This document shows, one piece after another, positions 27,386 to 35,977 of a stretch of DNA of 64,000 nt (the first letter of the stretch is position 1; every line of letters starts with the position of its first letter). The DNA is taken from assembly GCF_017353175.1 (NCBI RefSeq), contig NZ_JAFMYW010000001.1, forward strand, positions 992,001-1,056,000, in the 5' to 3' direction. Both the position numbers and the translations under genes were made by a program. The stretch comes from Fibrella forsythiae (GTDB taxonomy: Bacteria; Bacteroidota; Bacteroidia; Cytophagales; Spirosomataceae). The notes beneath the pieces are model-generated. The model had not been told where the DNA came from, did no database searches, and saw only the letters and a program-made list of their open reading frames with translations.

Positions 27386-28723
27386 GTGGATAAGCCCCTG
27401 CTACTGGCCTTTTATGGCGATGACTTTACGGGTTCAACCGATGCTCTCGAATTTCTTAGTCGGGCGGGGGCGAAAACGGCGTTGTTCATTGAACCGCCAA
27501 CGGCCGACCAGTTGGGCAGGTACCAGGGCCTTGATGCGATTGGGGTTGCGGGTCTTACTCGGTCCATGCCGCCCGAAACGATGGAAACGACGCTGAAGAT
27601 AGCCTTTGCCGAACTCCGGAAACTGGGCACCCGGCATGTCCATTACAAAGTCTGTTCAACCTTCGACTCGTCGCCAGCAATCGGCAGTATCGGACGGGCA
27701 ATTGATGTTGGACACGCCCTGTTTCAGCGGCAGTTCGTGCCCCTGCTGGTTGCCGCACCCTCCCTGGGCCGATATTGTGCGTTCGGCAACCTCTTTGCCC
27801 GGTTGGGTACAGGTAGCTACGGTACCGTCTATCGGCTCGACCGGCACCCGTCCATGAGCAAGCATCCGGTTACACCCGCAGAAGAAAGCGACATCAGGCT
27901 TCATCTGGCCAGGCAGACCGACAAAGCAACCGGACTGATCGATTTAACCCAACTCACTACCAGTCAGCAGTTTATTGCCGATTCAACAACTAAATTAATA
28001 GAAAATGGGGCGCAGGTCATCCTGTTCGACGCGATGGAAGATACGCAGTTACGTTCGATTGGCGAGCTGATCGACTCGTACGGTAACCCCGATACGCCCT
28101 TCTTTTCGGTCGGTTCGTCGGGCGTTGATATGGCGTTGGGTAGCCACTGGGCACAGACTGGGGCCTTGACGCCGGTAACATCCTGGCCCGACCCGGGCAG
28201 TGCGAATCCGTTGCTGGTGCTCTCAGGCAGTTGCTCACCAGTTACGGCTGGGCAAATTGCCTGGGCAAGGGCAAACGGATTTGCAGAGGTGATTCTTGAT
28301 GCGCAAACAATCCACGACAGTATCATACCCGATGCCGCTGTGGCCGGGTACGTTCAGCAGGCGATTGCTCACGTAGGTCAGGGCGCTAATGTGATCGTTC
28401 ACACGGCAGGGGGGGCTGTTCGGCAGCATCGTACGCTCTCTTCCGAGAAGCTCGGGACTGCCCTGGGGCAGATTGCCAGAGAAATCGTTCGGCAAACACG
28501 GGTGAAACGGGTCGTTGTAGCGGGGGGCGATACGTCGAGTTACGCAGCAAGGGCAATGGGCATCGAAGCTGTTGAAATAATTACCGCGCTGGTTCCGGGC
28601 GCACCACTTTGCCGAGCTACGGCGCCCGGTTCACCGCTGGATGGCCTGGAGGTGAATTTCAAAGGCGGTCAAGTCGGTGCTCCCGACTATTTCGGCATAC
28701 TGCGCGCAGGCAGGGTGTCTTAA
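27386..28723 (+). CDS. DUF1537 four-carbon acid sugar kinase family protein
   Basis: I start it at the GTG at 27386, one base after the RLP stop, because the conserved N-terminus (LLAFYGDDFTGSTDALEFL) begins nine codons later; a frame from 27320 overlaps RLP. The 445 residues have the substrate domain with GDDFTGSTD and the C-terminal nucleotide domain with VVAGGDTSSYAARAMGI and NFKGGQVGAPDYF. The family phosphorylates sugar acids such as threonate, erythronate, or 3-oxo-isoapionate (OiaK). Placement directly after an RLP favours a phosphorylated sugar-acid substrate handed to the RLP. Cytoplasmic; substrate inferred only. Confidence 0.9.
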   Translation: MDKPLLLAFYGDDFTGSTDALEFLSRAGAKTALFIEPPTADQLGRYQGLDAIGVAGLTRSMPPETMETTLKIAFAELRKLGTRHVHYKVCSTFDSSPAIGSIGRAIDVGHALFQRQFVPLLVAAPSLGRYCAFGNLFARLGTGSYGTVYRLDRHPSMSKHPVTPAEESDIRLHLARQTDKATGLIDLTQLTTSQQFIADSTTKLIENGAQVILFDAMEDTQLRSIGELIDSYGNPDTPFFSVGSSGVDMALGSHWAQTGALTPVTSWPDPGSANPLLVLSGSCSPVTAGQIAWARANGFAEVILDAQTIHDSIIPDAAVAGYVQQAIAHVGQGANVIVHTAGGAVRQHRTLSSEKLGTALGQIAREIVRQTRVKRVVVAGGDTSSYAARAMGIEAVEIITALVPGAPLCRATAPGSPLDGLEVNFKGGQVGAPDYFGILRAGRVS

Positions 28724-28747
28724 CAAGAAAACAACAACATTATCAGT

Positions 28748-29404
28748 ATGAAAACACTGGGTCTCATCCATACCTCAGCCACGTTAGTCCCTGTATTCCA
28801 GCAGCTTTGCGCGAAACACCTGCCGGGTGTACAGATCGTCAACATCGTTGATGATAGCCTGGTCAGAAATATTATTCAGCGCAGTGAACTGACGCCCGAC
28901 ATTGCCCGCCGGGTTGGCCATTACGTTAGTTCGGCCGAGGATGCCGGCGCCGATTCTATTCTGGTTACGTGTTCCTCTATCGGTGCCGCCGTTGAAGCCG
29001 CTGCCGCACAAACCAACGTACCTGTGTTGAGGGTCGATCAGCCAATGGCTGACCAGGCCGTTCAGATGGGGCAGCATATCGGGGTGATTGCCACATTGGC
29101 CACCACGCTGGAGCCAACCAGCGATCTGGTTCGTCGACGGGCAGCCCTTGCTGGTAAAGCAATCGAATTAACGGCTGTCCTGTGCGAAGGTGCTTTCGAC
29201 GCACTCATGAGCGGCGATGCAGCAACACATGATGCAACGGTTGCTGCGGCCTTGAAGGAACTGAGCCAACAGGTTGATGTCATTCTGCTGGCCCAGGCTT
29301 CCATGGCACGCGTCGTCGATTCGTTGGCCGATGCGGATAAACTTGTCCCCATCCTGGCCAGCCCCGGCATCGCGATCGGGCATCTGGCGTCGCAGATGGG
29401 CTAG
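28748..29404 (+). CDS. Asp/Glu/hydantoin racemase-family protein with one catalytic Cys
   Basis: The 218 residues follow the two-domain Asp/Glu racemase fold: an N-terminal GLIHTSATL, the first active-site motif ILVTCSSIGA with Cys75, and a second domain from about residue 95. The usual second cysteine site is VILLAQASMARV (180-189), with Ala184/Ser185 instead of Cys. A protein-wide two-cysteine racemase mechanism is therefore unlikely; single-Cys members of the superfamily include decarboxylases and isomerases. It starts 24 bp after the kinase stop in the same operon, so it probably acts on the same acid or its product. The reaction is unknown. Confidence 0.8.
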   Translation: MKTLGLIHTSATLVPVFQQLCAKHLPGVQIVNIVDDSLVRNIIQRSELTPDIARRVGHYVSSAEDAGADSILVTCSSIGAAVEAAAAQTNVPVLRVDQPMADQAVQMGQHIGVIATLATTLEPTSDLVRRRAALAGKAIELTAVLCEGAFDALMSGDAATHDATVAAALKELSQQVDVILLAQASMARVVDSLADADKLVPILASPGIAIGHLASQMG

Positions 29405-29506
29405 CGAGATGTTTCGCGAGTGTGCGCTTCGCGTGGCAGCGTAATTGCTCACGCGAGGCAACCCGGAGTGTCGAACTTAACCAGCCAACCAAACCGAACC
29501 CTTCCC

Positions 29507-30823
29507 ATGACCAAACTCCCGCTTCTGATCGCTGCCCTTGCTTTTGTGGCATTGCTGCTTGGTTTACTGATTCACCAACCGGCTGTCTGGCAGCCAGCGG
29601 CTGTACTGGCAGCCGTTAGTTTTGCCTTTGGCATGCGATCTGTTCAGGCACTAAAAACGTACCAATACACCGCCTGGATCATTGTGGCGGTGGTTACAGG
29701 GATGATCTACCCGGCGGCGTTTACGCATTGGGGTACGTTCGATCTGCGGAATAAATGGCTCATTCTGGTGATCATCCAGCTTGTGATGTTCGGCATGGGC
29801 ATTCAGATGAGTATCCGTGATTTTTCGGGCCTGGCCACCACCGGGAAAGGCGTTGCCATTGGGCTACTCTGCCATTTTTCGGTGATGCCGCTCATGGGTT
29901 TACTCCTGACCCGCATCGTTCATTTCGACCCCGAAATTGCTGCCGGTATCATTCTGATTGGCTCCTGCTCGAGTGGACTGGCGTCGAACGTGATGGTGTA
30001 TCTGGCAAAAGCCAATCTGGTGCTGTCGGTGGTGGTTACGGCTATGGCTACGCTGGCGGCACCCTTTCTAACGCCCCTGCTGCTGAAACTGCTGGCCGGT
30101 ACGCTGATCGAGATCAAGTTTGTGAACATGATGATGGAGATTATCAAAATCGTCATTGTGCCCATTTTCGCGGCCCTGTTGCATGATTATTTGAAAACGG
30201 CCTCAGTACCCGGCATTCGGACCGTTCGGGCAGTGGTTTGTCTGTCGACCATCTGGCTGGCGGTGCTGGCCCTGGGCGGCTGGGCGTATATCGAAGTAAA
30301 CGTACCCAGTACTGCACTACGCCAATTCCTTGAGATCGGTAGCTTTCTGCTGGGAGCCGTTTTGGTCGGGTTTATTTACCATCAACTGGCAAAGCGCAAC
30401 CCGAAGCTAGACGACTGGATGCCCTATCTGTCTATGTTCGGCATCATCTATTTCACCGCTGTTACCACCGCTGCCGGTCGCGACAATCTGTTGCAGGTTG
30501 GTTTTCTGCTCTTTATCACGTCAGTGATTCACAACGGAGCAGGTTACTTTTTCGGCTACTGGCTCAGCCGGTTGTTTGGGTTAGATAAAAATTCGGCCCG
30601 AACCATCGCGTTTGAAGTTGGCCTGCAAAACGGCGGCATGGCGTCGGGGCTGGCGGGCAGTATGGGGAAGCTGGGCACCCTCGGGTTGCCCGCCGCCGTA
30701 TTCAGCCCCTGGATGAATATTTCGGGGTCTATCCTGGCCAATTACTGGCGTCGGCAGCCAACAACTGAAGTACCCAAGGTGGAAGACGTTGCCCCTATTC
30801 AGGTTTCGGAAAAGTTGGTTTGA
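29507..30823 (+). CDS. Bile acid:sodium symporter (BASS/SBF)-family transporter
   Basis: From the ATG at 29507 the 438-residue product is very hydrophobic, with about ten membrane helices and the motifs GSCSSGLASNVMVYLAKAN and FEVGLQNGGMASGLA of SBF-fold Na+-dependent symporters. A GTG-initiated frame from 29420 adds 29 hydrophilic residues and is rejected. It is the last gene of the GH127-RLP-kinase-racemase run, so it probably imports an organic acid or sugar acid across the inner membrane for those enzymes (inference). It includes roughly 100 residues more than the smallest SBF proteins, mainly an N-terminal helical pair. Confidence 0.85.
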   Translation: MTKLPLLIAALAFVALLLGLLIHQPAVWQPAAVLAAVSFAFGMRSVQALKTYQYTAWIIVAVVTGMIYPAAFTHWGTFDLRNKWLILVIIQLVMFGMGIQMSIRDFSGLATTGKGVAIGLLCHFSVMPLMGLLLTRIVHFDPEIAAGIILIGSCSSGLASNVMVYLAKANLVLSVVVTAMATLAAPFLTPLLLKLLAGTLIEIKFVNMMMEIIKIVIVPIFAALLHDYLKTASVPGIRTVRAVVCLSTIWLAVLALGGWAYIEVNVPSTALRQFLEIGSFLLGAVLVGFIYHQLAKRNPKLDDWMPYLSMFGIIYFTAVTTAAGRDNLLQVGFLLFITSVIHNGAGYFFGYWLSRLFGLDKNSARTIAFEVGLQNGGMASGLAGSMGKLGTLGLPAAVFSPWMNISGSILANYWRRQPTTEVPKVEDVAPIQVSEKLV

Positions 30824-31109
30824 GTAAATGGGGTACGTTGCTCCACGGTGGGTCTCCGGCTGGCGCGGTCATAGGCCATCGCCAGCCGAAGAACGTAGCC
30901 TCCCCGGCCTACTGCTCCTCAAAATGAGCCTAGTTAATCACCTTATTCTACCAGGATAACATTGTACAATTTTTAGAGAAAATGGTGGAAATTGACGCCA
31001 CACTAATCTACTAAGTTTGTCAATCAACAGTAGATATAAACCTGGCAGATTACTGACTGCCAGCTGATTAGCTACGGCCTTTGCCGATACCTTACTCAAC
31101 CCAATATGT
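30824..31109. promoter_or_regulatory. Intergenic: hairpin and promoter before SusC-1
   Basis: A GGTACGTT copy lies at 30832. A hairpin with 9-bp arms (30857-30865 and 30880-30888) is a possible terminator of the RLP operon. The second half holds the shared promoter element annotated separately. No gene seen. Confidence 0.45.
30957..31019 (+). promoter_or_regulatory. Shared promoter element, copy 2 (before SusC-1)
   Basis: TAACAT (30957), GAGAAAAT (30976) and the -7 box TAAGTTTG (31012-31019) have offsets 19 and 36, identical to copies 1 and 3. ATTGTACAAT, a perfect palindrome, lies between the first two blocks. A leader of about 85 bases precedes the SusC-1 start. Confidence 0.75.
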
Positions 31110-34100
31110 ATGAAGCACCTGCACGCATTGACAATCAGCCTGCTCGGGCTGGTTCAGCTAAGCTATTCCACTGTTGCCTTTTCTCAGACCCTTGCCAGCA
31201 CGCAGACAGACCTGGCCAGACAATCATCGACGAGCCGTTTTCTCCAGCCGTCGGCGCTATCACAGGTGGCCGTTGACAAAGTGGTGAAGGGTACCATAAA
31301 GGATGAAAATGGTCAGGGCCTGCCCGGCGTGAGTGTTGTCATTAAAAACGCCGGGCGCGGCACCACTACCGATCCGTCAGGTACGTTCCAGCTCACTGTT
31401 CCCGACGAAGGGAGCGTGTTGGTTTTCAGTTTCGTAGGCTACGTAGCACAGGAAGTGCCGGTTGGTGCATCGACTGAGCTGGCCATCACCCTGCTGGAAG
31501 ACAACAAGCAGTTGTCGGAGGTGGTCGTGATCGGCTACGGCACGCAGCGCAAACGCGATCTGACCGGCTCCGTGGTGTCTATCAAAGGCGATGAAACAAC
31601 GAAAATTCCCGTTACTACCCCCGTGGAAGCGCTTCAGGGGAAAATTCCGGGGGCCGACATTACCCGCGCCAGTGGTTACGCAGGCGCCAGTGCGTCGATC
31701 CGGATTCGGGGTAATCGTTCTATTGCCAACCCCGGCAGTTCAAACAACGTACTGTACATTGTTGACGGCGTGCAGGGTGTGAGCGCCGCCGACATCAACC
31801 CGAATGATATTCAATCGATCGATGTGTTGAAAGACGCGTCATCAACGGCCATTTATGGGTCGCGGGGGGCCAATGGGGTTATTATTATAACCACCAAACG
31901 GGGTACGAGCGGCAAACCGAAACTCAGCTACAACACCTACGCGGGCATCTCGAATGTAGCGGGTTATGGCGCTTTCATGACGGGTCCTGAATACATTGCG
32001 TTCCGTCGCGAAGCTTACCGGGCGGCGGGCACCTGGAACAGCCCCGCCGATGACGCAAAGATTTTCAACGCGCCTCAGTTAGATGCTATTCAGAAAAATC
32101 AGTTTCCGGTTTGGCCCGATCTGTTGCTCAAGCCGGGATTCCAGCAGGATCATCAGCTGGGTATCACCGGCGGCACCGATAAAACGAAAGTGTATTTCTC
32201 GGCTGGGTATTACAACGAAAAGGGAATCATTCGGCTCGATGAATTCAAACGGTACTCGGCCCGCCTCAACATCGATCAGACGATCAATAACTGGGTCACC
32301 GTCGGCATTCAAACCCAACTGGCGTACATCGATAACGACATTCGCCGCGACCCGTTTAACCGGGCCTCCAATATTCCTCCGTTGGGAACGCCCTACGACG
32401 AAAATGGCAATTTTATCCCGTTTCCGCTGGGCGGCACCATCATCAATCCGCTGGCCGATGAGCAGCCGGGTGCCTATAAACGAAACACCAAAACCAACCG
32501 GGGTACGCTCTCCACCTACATTGAACTGACCCCTTTTGCGGGTTTCTCGGTTCGCTCAACACTGGGTGCCATTTTCGCGACGTCCGAAGCCGGTAGTTAC
32601 TACGGACGAAATACCATCGATGGAGCAGGCAGCCGGTCGCAGGCATCTATTACCAGTAACCAGAGCCGAAACCTGAGCTGGGAGAACGTATTCACCTACA
32701 AGCGCGCCATCCAGGATCACTCCTTCACGGTTACGGGTGTTACCAGTTATTTGTCGTTCAACAACACGTCGAGTTTTGCAGGCGGCAATAATCAACTGAT
32801 TCCGGCCCAGTACTTCTATAATCTGGCGGCGGCAAACCAGAATCCATTTTACGGAAGTGGGTATAGCAGCAACCGCCTCATCTCGTTCACGGGGCGGATC
32901 AACTACACCTGGAAAGATAAATACCTGCTGACCGTTACGGGGCGCACAGACGGGTCGTCGAAATTGGGAGAAGGCAATAAATGGGCCTTTTTCCCCTCGG
33001 CTGGCCTGGGCTGGCGCATCAGCGACGAGCCGTTTTTCAAAAACCAGAAGGTGGTTTCTGACCTTAAACTCCGCACGAGCTACGGTATTTCGGGGAATGA
33101 CGTGATCAACCCCTATGCCACGCAAAGCTCGCTGACAACCGCTTCGTTTTCCTACAACGATGCCAACGCAGCCAATGCCTACCTGATTAACCAGACCATC
33201 GGCAATCAGAACCTGAAGTGGGAACTGACCACAACGGCCGATGTGGGGCTGGATATTGGTTTGCTGAACAACCGCATAACGGCCAATATCGACTACTACG
33301 ATGCCCGCACCAACGACCTTATTTTTCCCTATACGCTGCCGTTGCTGACGGGCGTAACGACGGTGAACCGCAACATTGGCGTAACCCGGAACCGGGGTAT
33401 CGAAGTCGGTATCACCACGCAGAACATCAATCGGAAAGGCTTTACCTGGTCGACCAACCTGACTTTCGCCCGCAATAAGGAGATGATCGTTTCGCTACCA
33501 AATGGCAACGTCATTGCCGATGATTACCGGAACTCGCTGATTGAAGGCCAGCCGTCGCAGATTTATTATGATTATAAGAAACTGGGAATCTGGCAACTGG
33601 GAGAAGAATCGGCAGCGGCCAGATACAGCTCGATCCCGGGTGATATAAAGATCGCCGATTTGAACAATGACGGCAAAATCGATGGTCAGGATCGCACGAT
33701 CATTGGCTCCCGCGTACCGCAGTGGACGGGTGGCCTCTCGAATGATATCCGCTTCAAAGGATTCGACCTGAACATACTGCTTGTGGCCCGCGTGGGTCAG
33801 TGGATCAGCTCTGATTATTACGCGAAGTACAACCGGAATGGCAACAATAACGGAGCCAGTATCGACTACTGGACGCCCGAAAACCCAACGAACGAATACC
33901 CTCGCCCGAACGCCAACCGCGCTTCGACCTACGTTACCACGCTGACCGAACGGCAGGCTTCGTTTACCAAGATCAGGAACATTACCCTGGGCTACACCCT
34001 TCCCAAAACGGTCATGAACAAACTAAAGATTGATAACCTGCGGGTATACGTATCAGGAAAAAATCTGCATACGTTCAGCAGCCTGAAAGATTTCGATCCG

Positions 34101-34169
34101 GAAGGAGAAGGCGTTATTGATCAGCCCCTTACGCGCCTGTATGTAGTTGGCCTGAACCTTGGCTTTTAA
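31110..34169 (+). CDS. SusC/RagA-family TonB-linked outer-membrane protein 1
   Basis: The 1019 residues comprise a signal peptide (to about residue 26), a short spacer, a carboxypeptidase-regulatory-like domain (VKGTIKDENGQGLPGVSVVIKNAGRGTTTD, about 59-140), a plug domain with VVVIGYGTQRKRDLTGSV and SIDVLKDASSTAIYGSRGANGVIIITTKRG, and a 22-strand barrel ending in the aromatic F. It forms the TonB-dependent pore that imports oligosaccharides, working with the SusD-like lid encoded 19 bp downstream. The shared promoter element upstream ties it to the GH127-RLP operon. Substrate is inferred from the cluster to be a pectic oligosaccharide. Confidence 0.95.
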   Translation: MKHLHALTISLLGLVQLSYSTVAFSQTLASTQTDLARQSSTSRFLQPSALSQVAVDKVVKGTIKDENGQGLPGVSVVIKNAGRGTTTDPSGTFQLTVPDEGSVLVFSFVGYVAQEVPVGASTELAITLLEDNKQLSEVVVIGYGTQRKRDLTGSVVSIKGDETTKIPVTTPVEALQGKIPGADITRASGYAGASASIRIRGNRSIANPGSSNNVLYIVDGVQGVSAADINPNDIQSIDVLKDASSTAIYGSRGANGVIIITTKRGTSGKPKLSYNTYAGISNVAGYGAFMTGPEYIAFRREAYRAAGTWNSPADDAKIFNAPQLDAIQKNQFPVWPDLLLKPGFQQDHQLGITGGTDKTKVYFSAGYYNEKGIIRLDEFKRYSARLNIDQTINNWVTVGIQTQLAYIDNDIRRDPFNRASNIPPLGTPYDENGNFIPFPLGGTIINPLADEQPGAYKRNTKTNRGTLSTYIELTPFAGFSVRSTLGAIFATSEAGSYYGRNTIDGAGSRSQASITSNQSRNLSWENVFTYKRAIQDHSFTVTGVTSYLSFNNTSSFAGGNNQLIPAQYFYNLAAANQNPFYGSGYSSNRLISFTGRINYTWKDKYLLTVTGRTDGSSKLGEGNKWAFFPSAGLGWRISDEPFFKNQKVVSDLKLRTSYGISGNDVINPYATQSSLTTASFSYNDANAANAYLINQTIGNQNLKWELTTTADVGLDIGLLNNRITANIDYYDARTNDLIFPYTLPLLTGVTTVNRNIGVTRNRGIEVGITTQNINRKGFTWSTNLTFARNKEMIVSLPNGNVIADDYRNSLIEGQPSQIYYDYKKLGIWQLGEESAAARYSSIPGDIKIADLNNDGKIDGQDRTIIGSRVPQWTGGLSNDIRFKGFDLNILLVARVGQWISSDYYAKYNRNGNNNGASIDYWTPENPTNEYPRPNANRASTYVTTLTERQASFTKIRNITLGYTLPKTVMNKLKIDNLRVYVSGKNLHTFSSLKDFDPEGEGVIDQPLTRLYVVGLNLGF

Positions 34170-34188
34170 CCCCAAACCGCATCCAATT

Positions 34189-35829
34189 ATGAAAACGTAC
34201 CTGACCTATCTGTCGATGCTGGGGCTGGCCACCATGTTGTTGGCGTGTAAAGAAGACCTGACCGAGTACAACCCAGCCGGCTCTACCGCCCAGAGCCTGT
34301 TCACCACCCCCGAAGGCATTGAAGCGGGCGTCAATGGCCTGTACACCTACAACCGCTATTTCTACGGAAAAGAAGAGGGGCAGGCGCTTATGGAAATGGG
34401 GTCAGACATCTGGACGAACGCCGCCAATAACGGCAATACCGGCTCAAACGGTGTCTTTCCGCAACCCGCGCTAACGACATATCAGGGGCTGACGACCGAT
34501 AACCTCTGGATTAAGAACCGCCTGTGGCAACAGTGTTACGCGGCCATTAATCTGGCCAACAGTGTGCTGGCCTACATGCCAAACGCTGGTCTGACGGCCA
34601 CCCGCCGCACAGAACTGGAAGGTGAAGCCCGATTCCTGCGGGGCTGGTATTATTACCATTTAGTTGAAGCCTTCGGGGCTGTTCCCCTCCGGTTAACACC
34701 AACCGAAAGCATTGAAACAACCGCCACGCGCGCACCCGTTGAGGCTGTTTACCAGCAAATTTCCTCAGATCTTCAGTTTGCCGTTACTGCTGTTCCACCA
34801 ACTACGACAGAGTATGGCCGGATTACGCGGCCCGCCGCCGAGGCTTTTCTGGCGAAGGTGTACCTGACCCAGGGCAGATACCGGGAAGCCGGCAATTACG
34901 CCACCAGGGTGATCAACGGATCAACCTACCGATTGCTGCCCACCTATGCCGACCTGTGGAACATCACCAGGCAACAAAATACGGAAGTGCTATGGGCCGT
35001 GAACTACTCAACAAACCTGACATTCAACGCGGGGAGCAACCTGAACCACACGCTGTTTCTGATGGAATACAACACCCAGCCGGGCATGAAACGCGACGTG
35101 GCCAATGGCTTTCCCAACGTTCGGTACATGCCTACGCTGTTCCTCCTGAATCTGTTCAACGAGCAAAACGATTCGCGCTACAACGCTTCGTTCAAATCGG
35201 CCTGGCTGGCCAATGAAACCGACGCCACCAAACGCCCGGCGGGTATCAATGTAGGCGATACGGCGGTGCTGACCACGAAATATCCGGTGACAGCGAGCTT
35301 CCGACAGTCGAAAAGATACCGGATTTATGATGTGAATGACATGTACAAGGCAGACGGTACGCCAAACGACCGTTTTCACTACATTTCGCTACGGAAATTC
35401 GATGATCCAACCCGCGCCACGGATACCGAAACGCAGAGTTCACGCGATGCCTACATGATTCGGCTGGCCGATACGTACCTGGTTGCGGCTGAGGCGCAGT
35501 TCAGGCTTGGCCAGGCAGATTCCGCCGCCTATTACCTCAACGCCGTTCGCACCCGGGCGGCTGTGCCCGGCAGGCAGGCAGCCATGCGCATAACAGCCAC
35601 CGATGTGACGCTCGACTTCATCCTCGACGAACGGGCGCGCGAATTAGCCGGTGAGCAGGTACGTTGGTTCGACCTGAAACGGACGGGCAAGCTCGTTGAG
35701 CGGGTTAAAAAATACAACCCGGATGCCGCCGCGTACATCCAGCCGTATCACGTGCTGCGACCCATTCCGCAAAGTGAGATCGACGCCGTTACAAACAAGG
35801 CTGAGTTCCGGCAGAATGACGGGTATTAG
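34189..35829 (+). CDS. SusD/RagB-family outer-membrane lipoprotein 1
   Basis: From the ATG at 34189 (MKTYLTYLSMLGLATMLLACKED) it has a lipoprotein signal with Cys20; the earlier start at 34159 overlaps SusC-1 and is rejected. The 546 residues have the TPR-like helices and the C-terminal RagB domain (LNAVRTRAAVPG, ILDERARELAGEQVRWFDLKRTGKL, YHVLRPIPQSEIDA). It is a surface lipoprotein that binds oligosaccharide and caps SusC-1. The pair is a two-gene unit followed by a promoter for the next gene. Confidence 0.95.
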   Translation: MKTYLTYLSMLGLATMLLACKEDLTEYNPAGSTAQSLFTTPEGIEAGVNGLYTYNRYFYGKEEGQALMEMGSDIWTNAANNGNTGSNGVFPQPALTTYQGLTTDNLWIKNRLWQQCYAAINLANSVLAYMPNAGLTATRRTELEGEARFLRGWYYYHLVEAFGAVPLRLTPTESIETTATRAPVEAVYQQISSDLQFAVTAVPPTTTEYGRITRPAAEAFLAKVYLTQGRYREAGNYATRVINGSTYRLLPTYADLWNITRQQNTEVLWAVNYSTNLTFNAGSNLNHTLFLMEYNTQPGMKRDVANGFPNVRYMPTLFLLNLFNEQNDSRYNASFKSAWLANETDATKRPAGINVGDTAVLTTKYPVTASFRQSKRYRIYDVNDMYKADGTPNDRFHYISLRKFDDPTRATDTETQSSRDAYMIRLADTYLVAAEAQFRLGQADSAAYYLNAVRTRAAVPGRQAAMRITATDVTLDFILDERARELAGEQVRWFDLKRTGKLVERVKKYNPDAAAYIQPYHVLRPIPQSEIDAVTNKAEFRQNDGY

Positions 35830-35881
35830 CCTTTACCCCTCATTCTGCCCAACCGCCTGAAGGGGCGGTGATAATCCTCGC

Positions 35882-35944
35882 TAACATGGTATAATGTTCA
35901 GAGAAAATGGTGGAGAAGCGGGACGTTATTAACTGGTATGTTTG
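35882..35944 (+). promoter_or_regulatory. Shared promoter element, copy 3 (before 904-residue hydrolase)
   Basis: TAACAT (35882), GAGAAAAT (35901) and the -7 box TATGTTTG (35937-35944) have offsets 19 and 36. A 15-base match (AGAGAAAATGGTGGA) is shared with copy 2. AACAT-N6-ATGTT forms an inverted repeat here. It lies 33 bp before the start codon. Confidence 0.75.
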
Positions 35945-35977
35945 TCATACATTGCCTGACTAGTCCAGCCGCTCCTG

